A program made the translations under genes and the position numbers. This document shows positions 51,765 through 60,600 of a stretch of DNA of 64,000 bases, piece by piece (positions within the stretch are counted from its first letter, which is position 1; each line of letters starts with the position of its first letter). A model generated the notes under the pieces. That model worked only from the letters and a program-made list of their open reading frames with translations. It was not told where the DNA came from and did no database searches. The stretch is from Cytobacillus horneckiae (GTDB taxonomy: Bacteria; Bacillota; Bacilli; Bacillales; Cytobacillaceae): assembly GCF_002835735.1 (NCBI RefSeq), contig NZ_PISD01000008.1:372001-436000 (forward strand), read 5' to 3'.

Positions 51765-52238
51765 TTAATTACTTTGTAAAAGATGATTTATTTCATCTAA
51801 GTTTTTCTCAGATAAAACTTTAATCCCATTCTGTTTAAACAAAGCAGCTGTAACTCCAGTTCCTTCGACTTTTCTTCCAGAAAAGCTGCCATCATAAATT
51901 TTTCCGCTGCCACATGAAGGGCTATTTTCTTTCAATATAACTATAGAAGCAGATAATTCTTTTGCTTTTTTTAATGCTTCTTCAGCCCCAGTAATATAAA
52001 GATCGGTTACGTCGTTGCCAGAAGCATCATATACTTTCGCTCTCCCATTTAATACATCATCTCCATTTCCACCAACAATCTCCGCGGGTTCTCTAGGAGT
52101 AGAAAATCCGCCCAGTAATTCTGGACATACAGAAATGGCTAATTGTTGCTGGAGGAGCTGAGCAATGCTGTTATTGTAACAATCTGAAGCATCATACCGC
52201 ACTTTATGGCCTGCTAAACAAGAGCTGACTAATATCAT
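51765..52238 (-). CDS. DUF523 (YbbK-like) family protein
   Basis: 157 residues. MILVSSCLAGHKVRYDASDC, CPELLGGFSTPREPAEI and LKENSPSCGSGKIYDG with TGVTAALFKQNGI carry the conserved cysteines (C7, C20 region, C38 and the SPSCG) and the TPR.P.E motif of DUF523. The cysteines hint at metal or Fe-S binding, unproven. A single gene, divergent from the YtrA-type regulator. Confidence 0.9.
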   Translation of the reverse strand: MILVSSCLAGHKVRYDASDCYNNSIAQLLQQQLAISVCPELLGGFSTPREPAEIVGGNGDDVLNGRAKVYDASGNDVTDLYITGAEEALKKAKELSASIVILKENSPSCGSGKIYDGSFSGRKVEGTGVTAALFKQNGIKVLSEKNLDEINHLLQSN

Positions 52239-52343
52239 GATTCACTCTCCTAAGCTTTTCAATATACACCTATCGTAATTCACTTCTCCCGGTTTGAAAA
52301 TAAATAAATTAAAATAAAGCTTCTATTTTCCATAAAATTGATA

Positions 52344-52375
52344 TATAATTCAACTGTACTACGTATCATAGTACA
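52344..52375 (+). promoter_or_regulatory. Promoter and autoregulatory operator of the YtrA-type GntR operon
   Basis: A -10 TATAAT (52344-52349), followed by TGTACTA (52355-52361) and TAGTACA (52369-52375), a perfect inverted repeat with a 7-base spacer at the expected start of transcription. The usual site for self-repression by YtrA-type regulators. Confidence 0.65.
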
Positions 52376-52409
52376 CTACATACAGCTATATCCAGATAGG
52401 AGGGTGGCT

Positions 52410-52790
52410 ATGCTTGAGCTTGATTTGCGGAGTCGTAAGCCGATTTATGAGCAATTAGTCGATAAAATAAAAGAGTTAATTATCATAGAAGTGATGAAGC
52501 CTGATGAACAGCTTCCATCTGTAAGGTCGATGGCACAAGAGCTTGCGATAAACCCAAATACCATCCAAAAAGCCTATCGTGAATTGGAAAATCAGGGATA
52601 TATCTACTCGGTCAAAGGGAAAGGAAGCTTTGTCAGTCCAGCTACGCCACAACCTGACATAGAAAAACTGATTCAAGTAAAAAAAGAATTAGCCAAATAC
52701 TTGTCAGAGGCCATGTTTTTAGGAATGCCTTCTGAAGAGATTATAAATTTAATAAAAGAGATAGAAGATTCAATGGGAGGAGGGTCATAA
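52410..52790 (+). CDS. GntR-family regulator, YtrA subfamily
   Basis: 126 residues from ATG 52410, after AGGAGGGTGG. Winged helix: RSRKPIYEQLVDKIKELIII, EQLPSVRSMAQELAINPNTI, QKAYRELENQGYIYSVKGKG. Only a short two-helix C-terminal tail follows, which defines the YtrA subfamily. These proteins typically repress their own ABC transporter operon and respond to wall-active antibiotics or acetoin. The next gene starts at the base after its stop. Confidence 0.92.
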   Translation: MLELDLRSRKPIYEQLVDKIKELIIIEVMKPDEQLPSVRSMAQELAINPNTIQKAYRELENQGYIYSVKGKGSFVSPATPQPDIEKLIQVKKELAKYLSEAMFLGMPSEEIINLIKEIEDSMGGGS

Positions 52791-53690
52791 ATGATGAAAA
52801 TGATCCAAGTCAGAAAGAAATTAGAAAATACCTGGGCAGTAGATAATGTGACTATTCATGTAGCAAAGGGATCGATTTACGGTCTTTTAGGTTCGAATGG
52901 TGCCGGAAAAACTACATTGCTGAAGATTATGTCAGGGATTTACTTACAAGATGATGGCGAAGTAATTTTTGACGGAAATCAAGTTTTTGAAAATCCATCA
53001 AATAAAAGACGAATCTTTTTTATTCAAGACAGCCCTTATTTTATTCCGCAATATACTGTAAAGCAAATGGCTAATTTTTATAGTCAAATTTACAGCAGAT
53101 GGGATTGGGAATGTTATGAAGCGCTGATTGCTAGTTTTGAAATGAACACGAATAAAAAAATTCACCGCTTTTCAAAAGGTATACAAAGACAGGCGGCCTT
53201 TATCTTTGCACTATCAGCGAAACCAGATGTATTAATACTAGATGAACCGATGGACGGCTTAGATCCAGTGCTGCGCAAGAAGATTAAATCCCTCATTATC
53301 GATGAAGTTGCCGCAAGGGAAATGACAGTAATCATCTCCTCACATAACTTGCGAGAAGTTGAAGATTTATGTGATACGATCGGAATTATGCATAAAGGGA
53401 AATTGATACTTGAAAAAGATATTGATGATTTAAAATCAGATACTCATAAAATTCAGATCGCATTTAAAGGACCTGTTCCTCCGGTTATTTATCAAAATAT
53501 GAAGGTTTTGCATAAAGAGAAAAGAGGAAGTATTGTCCTGTTAATTGCCAAGGGGGATGAAGAGGAAATATCATCAGTGATTCAAAGTTACCAGCCGATC
53601 ATATTTGATTTATTGCATCTAACTCTTGAGGAAATTTTTATCTATGAAATGGAGGATGTCGGTTATGCAGTCAAAAACATCCTTAATTAA
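52791..53690 (+). CDS. ABC transporter ATPase
   Basis: 299 residues. Walker A LLGSNGAGKTTLLKIMSG (about 32-48), signature region FSKGIQRQAAFIFAL, Walker B VLILDEPMDGLDP, H-loop SSHNLREVEDLC. A long C-terminal part beyond the ATPase fold is present, as in YtrB/BcrA types. The signature is FSKG rather than LSGG. It partners with the permease gene, which overlaps its 3' end by 26 bases. Probably a peptide-antibiotic sensing or export, or acetoin-type, transporter. Confidence 0.92.
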   Translation: MMKMIQVRKKLENTWAVDNVTIHVAKGSIYGLLGSNGAGKTTLLKIMSGIYLQDDGEVIFDGNQVFENPSNKRRIFFIQDSPYFIPQYTVKQMANFYSQIYSRWDWECYEALIASFEMNTNKKIHRFSKGIQRQAAFIFALSAKPDVLILDEPMDGLDPVLRKKIKSLIIDEVAAREMTVIISSHNLREVEDLCDTIGIMHKGKLILEKDIDDLKSDTHKIQIAFKGPVPPVIYQNMKVLHKEKRGSIVLLIAKGDEEEISSVIQSYQPIIFDLLHLTLEEIFIYEMEDVGYAVKNILN

Positions 53691-55611
53691 TAAAGAGATT
53701 ATAAAAAGTATTTTTCGCAGTGTCGGATGGGTATCCATCCTGTATTTCCTATGTTTAATATTTATCCTTCCTTTGAATATGTTTATTCTCTTTTCGAATG
53801 GTCAAGGACAATTTTATTATTATGATAATTTATTTTCTTATAATTTCTTTTATCAAGCGGCATTAATGATTGGTATTCCTGTGATATTGTCGATGTTCCT
53901 ATTCCGGTTTTTACAAGTTAAACAATACAGTGATTTTATTCATAGTTTGCCAATAAAACGCACGAGTATATTTCATCAATATACATTGCTAGGCTATTTC
54001 ATTTTAATAACGCCAATTGTTCTCATTGCGGGCGTGATTTTACTATTATACTCGCCTTTAGAATTAAATGGGTATTTTCCGCTAACGGATATATTTGAAT
54101 GGCTTGGATTAACAATTTTGTTCAACACTGTTTTCTATATTGCCGGCGTTGCGGTAGCAATGATTTCGGGGATTTCAATTGTACAGGGCGTATTAACTTA
54201 TATTGCTTTGTTGCTTCCGTTAGGGTTGCTTATATTAATAAGCTATAACCTGCAATATTTTCTTTTTGGCTTTTCGGCAGAATATATTTTACAAAATAAA
54301 TTAGACTTTATATCACCGCTTGTTGTAGCAGCCCAAATTAATTATTATAGTTTATCAACAATTCAGTTGGTTTTATATATTGGTTTAATCATTGTCTTAT
54401 ATTTCACAGCATTATTTCTTTATAAGAAAAGGAATGTGGAATCTGTTTCACACGCATTAGTATTCCCGATATTAAAGCCATTTTTTAAATACGGAGTTAC
54501 CTTTTGCATGATGCTCCTAGGTGTCTTGTACTTTGGGGAGATGCAGGGAGATCGCACATGGGTGATGATTGGCTATATTTTTGGAGCGATATTAGGCTAT
54601 TTGATCGCCGAAATGGTCCTGCAGAAATCATGGCGAATCACTGTCCACCTTAAAGGGTTTATATTATATTGTGCAGCAATTATCTGTCTTGTTGTTTTAT
54701 TAAAGATGGACTTAATGTTTTTTGAAAAAAAGATGCCTGCAATGAACGAAATAGAGTCTGTCCATTTTAGTGAAGGCTATTACGGATATTACCTTGAGGA
54801 AGATCAAGAACAATATTCTCTAAAAGAAAGAGATAATATTCATTTTGTTCAACAGCTGCATAAAAGCATATTAAACAACCATGAAGGAAAAAGGCTTGAT
54901 AGTCGTTTTGGAGATTCTGCTTTTTTTGCCTACAAGCTTAAAAACGGGAAAAAGGTCGTGCGCGAATACAAGATTGATAAGAAAAACTATGAAGGAATGT
55001 ATAAACTTATTTTCGAATCTGAGGAATATAAGATCGCTACTAATGATATTTTTTCAATCAATGAAAATGAAGTTTCTAAGATTATGATACATTCCAATTC
55101 GATTGTCGATAAAATTACATCCATCAATAAACATGAGGAAAAGCTTGAGTTCATAAAGGCATTAAAGCAAGATATTCTAACCTCGAAATATGAAGATATG
55201 CAAGAAATGACTAATCCGTATGCTTCCATTAACATAATTACTGATAAAGATGATATCTATCTAGACTGGAATTATTACAATAAAGAAGTTGAAGCTTGGT
55301 TAAATAACCACGGATATAGCGATGTAAGATTAACTGGTGATGATCTTGACTATGCCCTTATTGTGAAAAAAGATGCGGTGGAAATTAATGATCGGCAATC
55401 ATATGAAGAAATAAGAGATACGATAGAAAAATCTCCTAATAAGCTAAAAATAGAGAAAACGTCTGATCTGGAAGAGACATTAGTAAAAACGCGTCCTTTT
55501 GTGGACGGCGACTATGTCATTGTCTATTACTATAAAGATATTAATCAGGTAGAGATAAGCGGGATATCTGCTAAGGATGCCCCTGAGTTTATAAAGAATA
55601 ATTTAAAATAA
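53665..55611 (+). CDS. ABC transporter permease with large extracytoplasmic C-terminal domain
   Basis: 648 residues from ATG 53665, after GGAGG (the frame itself opens at 53626). Residues 1-360 contain eight or so membrane helices (first at about 20-40, then 65-85 and on to about 340-357). Residues 365-648 are soluble and charged, with Asp/Lys-rich segments such as LKERDNIHFVQQLHKSIL and YASINIITDKDDIYLDW, predicted outside the cell. This arrangement resembles DUF6449-type permeases in YtrA-regulated operons. The outer domain may sense a ligand. Overlaps the ATPase gene and is followed 14 bases on by the ECF sigma gene. Confidence 0.85.
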   Translation: MQSKTSLINKEIIKSIFRSVGWVSILYFLCLIFILPLNMFILFSNGQGQFYYYDNLFSYNFFYQAALMIGIPVILSMFLFRFLQVKQYSDFIHSLPIKRTSIFHQYTLLGYFILITPIVLIAGVILLLYSPLELNGYFPLTDIFEWLGLTILFNTVFYIAGVAVAMISGISIVQGVLTYIALLLPLGLLILISYNLQYFLFGFSAEYILQNKLDFISPLVVAAQINYYSLSTIQLVLYIGLIIVLYFTALFLYKKRNVESVSHALVFPILKPFFKYGVTFCMMLLGVLYFGEMQGDRTWVMIGYIFGAILGYLIAEMVLQKSWRITVHLKGFILYCAAIICLVVLLKMDLMFFEKKMPAMNEIESVHFSEGYYGYYLEEDQEQYSLKERDNIHFVQQLHKSILNNHEGKRLDSRFGDSAFFAYKLKNGKKVVREYKIDKKNYEGMYKLIFESEEYKIATNDIFSINENEVSKIMIHSNSIVDKITSINKHEEKLEFIKALKQDILTSKYEDMQEMTNPYASINIITDKDDIYLDWNYYNKEVEAWLNNHGYSDVRLTGDDLDYALIVKKDAVEINDRQSYEEIRDTIEKSPNKLKIEKTSDLEETLVKTRPFVDGDYVIVYYYKDINQVEISGISAKDAPEFIKNNLK

Positions 55612-55625
55612 AAGGAGGGAGAAGC

Positions 55626-56156
55626 GTGAACAGAAAAGAAACGCTGATGAAAGAGCTATGCGGACAATATGAGAAAAGAATGTTCCACATAGCTTATCGA
55701 ATTACTCGTGATCATTATACTGCTCAAGATGTTGTGCAAGAATCATTTGTAAAAGCATATATGAAACTCGATACACTTCAGGACCATGAGAAAATCGGGT
55801 CATGGCTTGCAGCTATCACGACTAGGACGGCTATAGATGTAGTTAGAAAAGAGCGGTTAACGAAGGAGCGAACAGAGAGTATAGATGATTGGGAGAAGTC
55901 AAACTTACGGATGAAGCAAAACGTTGAAGATGAAGTAGCGGCACATATAATAGAAGAAAAAATTTCCCGTTTTATTGATTCGATATCAACAGATCAGCAA
56001 AACGTTTATCAGTTGAAAATGAAGGCTGGCCTAAAGGAGAAAGAAATTGCTGCGCTTCTACAATTAAATCAAAACACAGTAAAGACAAAAATATATCGGC
56101 TGAGGAAGCAATTAAAGCAATTGTTAAATAATAACGAAATAATTGAATGGTCTTAA
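55626..56156 (+). CDS. ECF-type RNA polymerase sigma factor
   Basis: 176 residues from GTG 55626 after AAAGGAGGGAG. Region 2: MFHIAYRITRDHYTAQDVVQ and ESFVKAYMKLDTLQDHEKIG with SWLAAITTRTAIDVVRKER. Region 4: DQQNVYQLKMKAGLKEKEIA and ALLQLNQNTVKTKIYRLRKQ, an HTH. No anti-sigma gene with a ZAS motif follows; the operon ends in a strong terminator. Its activity may therefore be tied to the transporter, or controlled only at transcription by the YtrA-type repressor. Confidence 0.9.
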   Translation: MNRKETLMKELCGQYEKRMFHIAYRITRDHYTAQDVVQESFVKAYMKLDTLQDHEKIGSWLAAITTRTAIDVVRKERLTKERTESIDDWEKSNLRMKQNVEDEVAAHIIEEKISRFIDSISTDQQNVYQLKMKAGLKEKEIAALLQLNQNTVKTKIYRLRKQLKQLLNNNEIIEWS

Positions 56157-56158
56157 GA

Positions 56159-56186
56159 GAAAGCCTGGCATAATTGCCAGGCTTTC
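56159..56186 (+). terminator. Terminator of the ECF sigma operon, first copy
   Basis: A perfect 12-bp stem GAAAGCCTGGCA / TGCCAGGCTTTC with loop TAAT, two bases after the stop. A direct duplicate with three changes in 24 bases lies at 56390-56413, beyond the repeat element. Confidence 0.85.
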
Positions 56187-56389
56187 AGAGTTTCTTCAAA
56201 AGTTGCAATAAGAATATTCCGTTGGATTTGGAGAGGTGTCCGCTCGACTCCTGCGGGAGAGTAAGGAGACAGTCCAGACCTGCAGGCGCGTAGCGCTGAA
56301 GCGGCTGCGATGCTCGCTCTGTGGAAAGCCTCGGAGAAAATCCCAACCCATTCATATTAATTTTTGAGATGAGTTTCTCTACAGCCTGT
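56187..56389 (+). repeat. Dispersed terminator-flanked repeat element, copy 3
   Basis: 203 bases, intact and the best reference copy. It begins AGAGTTTCTTCAAAAGTTGC, has the core GAGGTGTCCGCTCGACTCC (56233-56251), CTGAAGCGGCTGCG and AAAGCCTCGGAGAAAATCC, and ends ATGAGTTTCTCTACAGCCTG. An imperfect inverted repeat bounds the core (GTTGGATTTGGAG against CTCCGAGG...GGATTTTCTCC complementary text). GC-rich inside an AT-rich gap; non-coding. Confidence 0.8.
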
Positions 56390-56413
56390 AAGCCTGGAAT
56401 AATTGTCAAGCTT
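56390..56413 (+). terminator. Degenerate second copy of the ECF operon terminator
   Basis: Matches 56161-56184 at 21 of 24 positions. The changes weaken the stem (AAGCCTGG against TCAAGCTT). Confidence 0.7.
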
Positions 56414-56479
56414 AATTTCTTTAGATTGGTGATTCATTAGACCCTCATTAACGGAAAAATACCATATATCTTTATTATC

Positions 56480-56755
56480 CTACCAGAAAAATAATGGCAA
56501 GAAAAATAATGATGCAATAGCGCCAAGGGCAATGCCTGCACCAAAGCCCCATCCCCATCCGCCGCCGCAGAATCCACCGCGACATCTACCTGCATATCCA
56601 TATCCGCCATAATTTTTACCTAGAGGGCGAAGATAAACTCTGTCTGAAGAAACGCGATCAATAATTCCGCGTTGGATTCTGCCATCATGTAGTCTTACTT
56701 CTACGGGTTTGCCGACTCCACCGCGGCAACGATTATAATAACAATTTCCTGACAA
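56480..56755 (-). CDS. Small Gly/Cys-rich membrane protein with Sm-like segment
   Basis: 91 residues from TTG 56755, six bases after GGAGGTG; the same site also faces an out-of-frame ATG that gives no sensible product. N-terminal part: SGNCYYNRCRGGVGKPVEVR, then LHDGRIQRGIIDRVSSDRVY, like a short Sm/LSm beta-barrel strand pattern ('G..V.V.L.DG....G.I......VYL'). Then a Gly/Tyr/Cys-rich stretch (YGGYGYAGRCRGGFCGGGWG) and a C-terminal membrane helix. This type of protein is seen in Bacillaceae, but no function is known to me; a coat-associated role is possible. Confidence 0.65.
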   Translation of the reverse strand: MSGNCYYNRCRGGVGKPVEVRLHDGRIQRGIIDRVSSDRVYLRPLGKNYGGYGYAGRCRGGFCGGGWGWGFGAGIALGAIASLFFLPLFFW

Positions 56756-56940
56756 AACATACACCTCCAAACGAATGTTGAAAAATTAATATCACTTACA
56801 ATGTATGTCCATTTATTGAGAATGAATAGATACAAGCCTAATAATGGTGCGGAATTTTTTTCAATTTCGAAAAATCGTATCATTGCTGATTTAATCCTCA
56901 TAAGATAGGTAAGAGATTTAGAAAAGGAGGAAGAAGAATC

Positions 56941-57669
56941 CTGAGTTATTCATACGAAGATGCATTAGCTTATTTTAGAATTGGCTCTGCACATCCAGGT
57001 GGAATGAGATTAACTAAAGAAATTTTATTAAACGAAAATATACAATCTAGTGCCACAGTTCTTGATGCTGGCTGTGGTATTGGTGACACTTCAATATTAT
57101 TAGCTGAAATGTTTCATTGCCAAATTGAAGCAATTGATCAACATCCGGAAATGGTTCGAGTCACAGCTGCGAAGGCAAAAAATTCGGCCCATGCGATTAC
57201 TGTTGCGCAAGGAAATATTGAGAACCTGCCCTATAAAAACGAAACGTTTGAAGTCATCATTTCAGAATCTGTGACTGCTTTTACTGATACAAGCAAAACA
57301 TTAGCAGAGTTCTCAAGAACATTAAAGGAAAACGGTGTTCTCTATTTAATAGAAATGACAGTGGAACAGCCATTTTCAAAAGATGAGGAAGAAGAATTTT
57401 TGGATTTTTATGGAATGGTGGAAATGTTAACAGAAGAAGGGTGGAAGGAAAGATTAAAAAAAGCAGGATTCCAGACTGTACAAGTAGTAAAGGCAAATAC
57501 CGTTTCGAATGAAATGAGTATGCAAAGCGCGCCGGAAGGACAAGAACAGCCTGTACCTTTTGTCATGATAGACAATGATGACTTAAGAGGGGTTTTAGAA
57601 GATCATTATGTTCTTACTTATCAGTATGCAGAAAAACTTGGTTACAGAGTTTTTCGTGCACAATTATAG
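56941..57669 (+). CDS. Class I SAM-dependent methyltransferase with apparent CTG start
   Basis: 242 residues if initiated at CTG 56941, which is ten bases after a perfect AAGGAGG. The frame from there to the first ATG (57004) encodes SYSYEDALAYFRIGSAHPGG, which looks like a genuine N-terminus of this methyltransferase group; there is no ATG, GTG or TTG in frame upstream. SAM-binding motif I VLDAGCGIGDTSILLAEMF, then the motif II acidic IEAIDQHPEMV and NIENLPYKNETFEVIISE. Substrate unknown. Convergent with a MarR gene. Confidence 0.8.
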   Translation: MSYSYEDALAYFRIGSAHPGGMRLTKEILLNENIQSSATVLDAGCGIGDTSILLAEMFHCQIEAIDQHPEMVRVTAAKAKNSAHAITVAQGNIENLPYKNETFEVIISESVTAFTDTSKTLAEFSRTLKENGVLYLIEMTVEQPFSKDEEEEFLDFYGMVEMLTEEGWKERLKKAGFQTVQVVKANTVSNEMSMQSAPEGQEQPVPFVMIDNDDLRGVLEDHYVLTYQYAEKLGYRVFRAQL

Positions 57670-57672
57670 CGA

Positions 57673-58110
57673 TCAAGATTTTTCTAATAGGTTGTTTAAT
57701 TTATTGTAAATAGTTAATAATTGATGTCTTTCTTCAGCAGACAGCTTTTCAAACGTTCGCATTTGTAAAAGATAACCTTCTTCCTGTGCCTTTTGTAAAA
57801 TCTCTAGTCCATTCTCTGTAATAGCCACATAGGATATCCGCTTATCGTTCTCATCAGCGATACGAATAATAAGTTTTCTGCTAAGCAGCTTATCTGTAAG
57901 ATGTGTAATGGATGAGGGAGCAATACCTAAGTAATTCGCTAAATCAATTGGCCGGCATTTGCCATTATTTTTTAATTGTCCAAGCAAAAGGATATGCGTG
58001 ATGCCTAAATTTTCATTGAATGATTGGTTCCATTGAATAATTAATCGATTTGTTACTTTTTCCATTGTATGTATGAGTTCAAATACAGATTGATCTTTCA
58101 TTTTTACCAT
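57673..58110 (-). CDS. MarR-family transcriptional regulator
   Basis: 145 residues (ATG 58110, or ATG 58101). Winged helix with CRPIDLANYLGIAPSSITHL, TDKLLSRKLIIRIADENDKR and ISYVAITENGLEILQKAQEE, the MarR wing motif D.ND.R. Four bases separate its end from the convergent methyltransferase. Upstream (reverse strand) lies the SDR pseudogene. Targets unknown. Confidence 0.9.
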   Translation of the reverse strand: MVKMKDQSVFELIHTMEKVTNRLIIQWNQSFNENLGITHILLLGQLKNNGKCRPIDLANYLGIAPSSITHLTDKLLSRKLIIRIADENDKRISYVAITENGLEILQKAQEEGYLLQMRTFEKLSAEERHQLLTIYNKLNNLLEKS

Positions 58111-58188
58111 GCTCCCTTATTAAATCCTTCTATTCATAATTTTATTCTATTCTTTTTTAAACGAGATTTTTAGTTGTTCATCCTCTTA

Positions 58189-58628
<440 letters not shown>

Positions 58629-58671
58629 CTAAATAATATCACAGATAGGCAATTAAAACGAACATTATATT

Positions 58672-59235
58672 TTAGGCGAAATAAAAGCGGTTTATTTTAT
58701 GACGCTCATCAACTGAATTTATATAAGATGATAGCTTTCCTTCATACACTTTTCTTAATTGCGGGAGCCTGCCTAAATCGAAGGGAGTAACCAATGATAC
58801 AGGTTTTCCAAATCCATTAACTTTACCTTTTTCAAGTGTTGCAGCCACAAATTGAGAACAAAAATACGCATTTGAACGCTCCAGTTCAATATTAAAAAGA
58901 ATGGCAAATAGTCCAAGCAAGTTATAGCGGTATTGATGCTTGCATTCGTTTAATTCTTTAAGGAAGGCTTGAATATCGTTATATTGATTATTTGAAATAG
59001 TGCAAGCATAAATGGCGCATGTTGTGTGGCGAAAAAAAGGATTGCGCCAGTTTTCTTTAACAAAACCTCCAAAAAAAGGGTTATAAGGATTTTTACGGCC
59101 AAAGCTATAAACTTGATGAAAATCTTTATCTAATGAAAGCGAGGCATGATTAAAAGTTTTTTTAGTATATAATTTTATGCATTTTGTAAACCAAGTACCA
59201 GTATCTGTTAATAATATATAAATTTCTTTTTTCAT
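58672..59235 (-). CDS. Permuted papain-fold (YiiX/NlpC-P60-like) protein
   Basis: 187 residues. KKEIYILLTDTGTWFTKCIK, then TFNHASLSLDKDF (His/Asn-type catalytic His placed early) and a late NAYFCSQFVAATLEKG (Cys). His-before-Cys order marks the circularly permuted NlpC/P60 group. No signal peptide, so cytoplasmic. Family members are lipid- or peptide-linked hydrolases; the substrate is unknown. GGTCAT/AGAAGG region upstream on the reverse strand. Confidence 0.75.
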   Translation of the reverse strand: MKKEIYILLTDTGTWFTKCIKLYTKKTFNHASLSLDKDFHQVYSFGRKNPYNPFFGGFVKENWRNPFFRHTTCAIYACTISNNQYNDIQAFLKELNECKHQYRYNLLGLFAILFNIELERSNAYFCSQFVAATLEKGKVNGFGKPVSLVTPFDLGRLPQLRKVYEGKLSSYINSVDERHKINRFYFA

Positions 59236-59441
59236 GACATATGACCTTCTTTTTCTATATGGAGTGGTTGGTAATTAAATGGTATCAAGGCTTAGATTAA
59301 AAGATAACTAGCTGCAGATTGAACTTCATATCAGACTAGAGACGCATATTTTTTCAGTTTTCTCGGAAATTATATTCTAAATGTTCGAAAAATAACGAAA
59401 AGTATTGTACAATATGATTGAGAAATGGAAAGGAGACTTTT

Positions 59442-60587
59442 ATGGCAGCTGCATACTTAACAGAGGATCATGAAATTTTTCGTAAGTCATTAAGAAAGTT
59501 TTTGGAAAAAGAAGCGTATCCTTACTATGAACAATGGGAAAAAGACCGAATCATTCCAAGAGAATTTTGGAAAAAGATGGGTGAACAAGGATATCTCTGC
59601 CCGGATATTGAAGAGCAATATGGCGGCAGTGATGTAGATTGGGGCTTTTCTGTTGTCATAAATGAAGAAATTGAAAAAGTTGGTTCTGGGACAGTAGGGA
59701 TTGGACTTCATAATGATATTGTCGTTCCATATATAACAGCATATGGAACAGATGAGCAGAAAAAAAGATGGCTGCCAAAATGTACAACAGGTGAAATCAT
59801 TACAGCTATTGCAATGACTGAACCGGGTGCTGGGTCTGATCTTGCTTCTATTTCGACAATAGCTAAGCTTGAAGGAGATACTTACATTGTAAATGGTGCG
59901 AAGACATTTATTACGAATGGGATTCACTCCGATTTAGTAATAGTCGCCTGCAAGACAGATCCGAATGCACAGCCTAAGCATAAAGGAATTAGTTTAATTG
60001 CAATTGAAAGAGATACGCCAGGGTTTTCAAGAGGAAGAAAACTTGAAAAAGTTGGTCTCCACTGTCAGGATACAGCTGAACTTATCTTTGAAGACTGCCT
60101 TGTGCCAAAGGAGAACTTAATCGGTGAAGAGGGTATGGGTTTTAAATATTTAATGCAAAAACTGCAGCAGGAAAGACTTGTCGTAGCGATTGCAGCACAA
60201 GTGGCAGCAGAGGAAATGTTAAGGCTTACAATTGATTATGTGAAAGAGCGTCAGGCCTTCGGGAAATCGATTAGCAGGTTTCAAAATACGCAATTTAAAA
60301 TGGCTGAAATGGCAACAGAAGTTGAAATGGGCAGAGCATTTCTTAATCAGCTCATATGCGATCATATGAAACAAAAAGATGTAGTTACCCAAGTTTCTAT
60401 GGCTAAATGGAAACTAACCGAAAATGCCCGTAGAATTGCTACAGATTGCATGCAGCTTCATGGCGGTTACGGCTATATGGAAGAGTACGAGATTGCAAGA
60501 AGGTATCGTGATATTCCGGTGGCTAGCATTTATGCCGGCACAAATGAAATCATGAAAACAATTATTGCAAAGAAATTAGGATTATAG
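59442..60587 (+). CDS. Acyl-CoA dehydrogenase, long-chain/isovaleryl type
   Basis: 381 residues from ATG 59442 after AAAGGAG; the frame opens at 59418. ITAIAMTEPGAGSDLASI (FAD/substrate loop), TFITNGIHSDLVIVACKT, KGISLIAIERDTPGFSRGRK, ATDCMQLHGGYGYMEEYEI. The C-terminal IYAGTNEIMKTII lacks the YEGT glutamate; instead E244 in LQQERLVVA fits the catalytic base of LCAD/isovaleryl-CoA dehydrogenases. Reaction: acyl-CoA to trans-2-enoyl-CoA with FAD, passing electrons to ETF. First gene of the last operon. TATTGTACAATA (palindrome) lies in the promoter region. Confidence 0.92.
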   Translation: MAAAYLTEDHEIFRKSLRKFLEKEAYPYYEQWEKDRIIPREFWKKMGEQGYLCPDIEEQYGGSDVDWGFSVVINEEIEKVGSGTVGIGLHNDIVVPYITAYGTDEQKKRWLPKCTTGEIITAIAMTEPGAGSDLASISTIAKLEGDTYIVNGAKTFITNGIHSDLVIVACKTDPNAQPKHKGISLIAIERDTPGFSRGRKLEKVGLHCQDTAELIFEDCLVPKENLIGEEGMGFKYLMQKLQQERLVVAIAAQVAAEEMLRLTIDYVKERQAFGKSISRFQNTQFKMAEMATEVEMGRAFLNQLICDHMKQKDVVTQVSMAKWKLTENARRIATDCMQLHGGYGYMEEYEIARRYRDIPVASIYAGTNEIMKTIIAKKLGL

Positions 60588-60600
60588 AGGAGGAGTTTTC

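Noticed and set aside
56701-56901. Reverse frame using the GGAGGTG site before 56755 with ATG
   Set aside because: Its product is short and without sense; the overlapping TTG frame gives a Sm-like, Gly-rich protein with a plausible membrane helix.
59420-59441. FadR-type operator before the acyl-CoA dehydrogenase
   Set aside because: TATTGTACAATA is palindromic but does not resemble the known Bacillus FadR (YsiA) operator.
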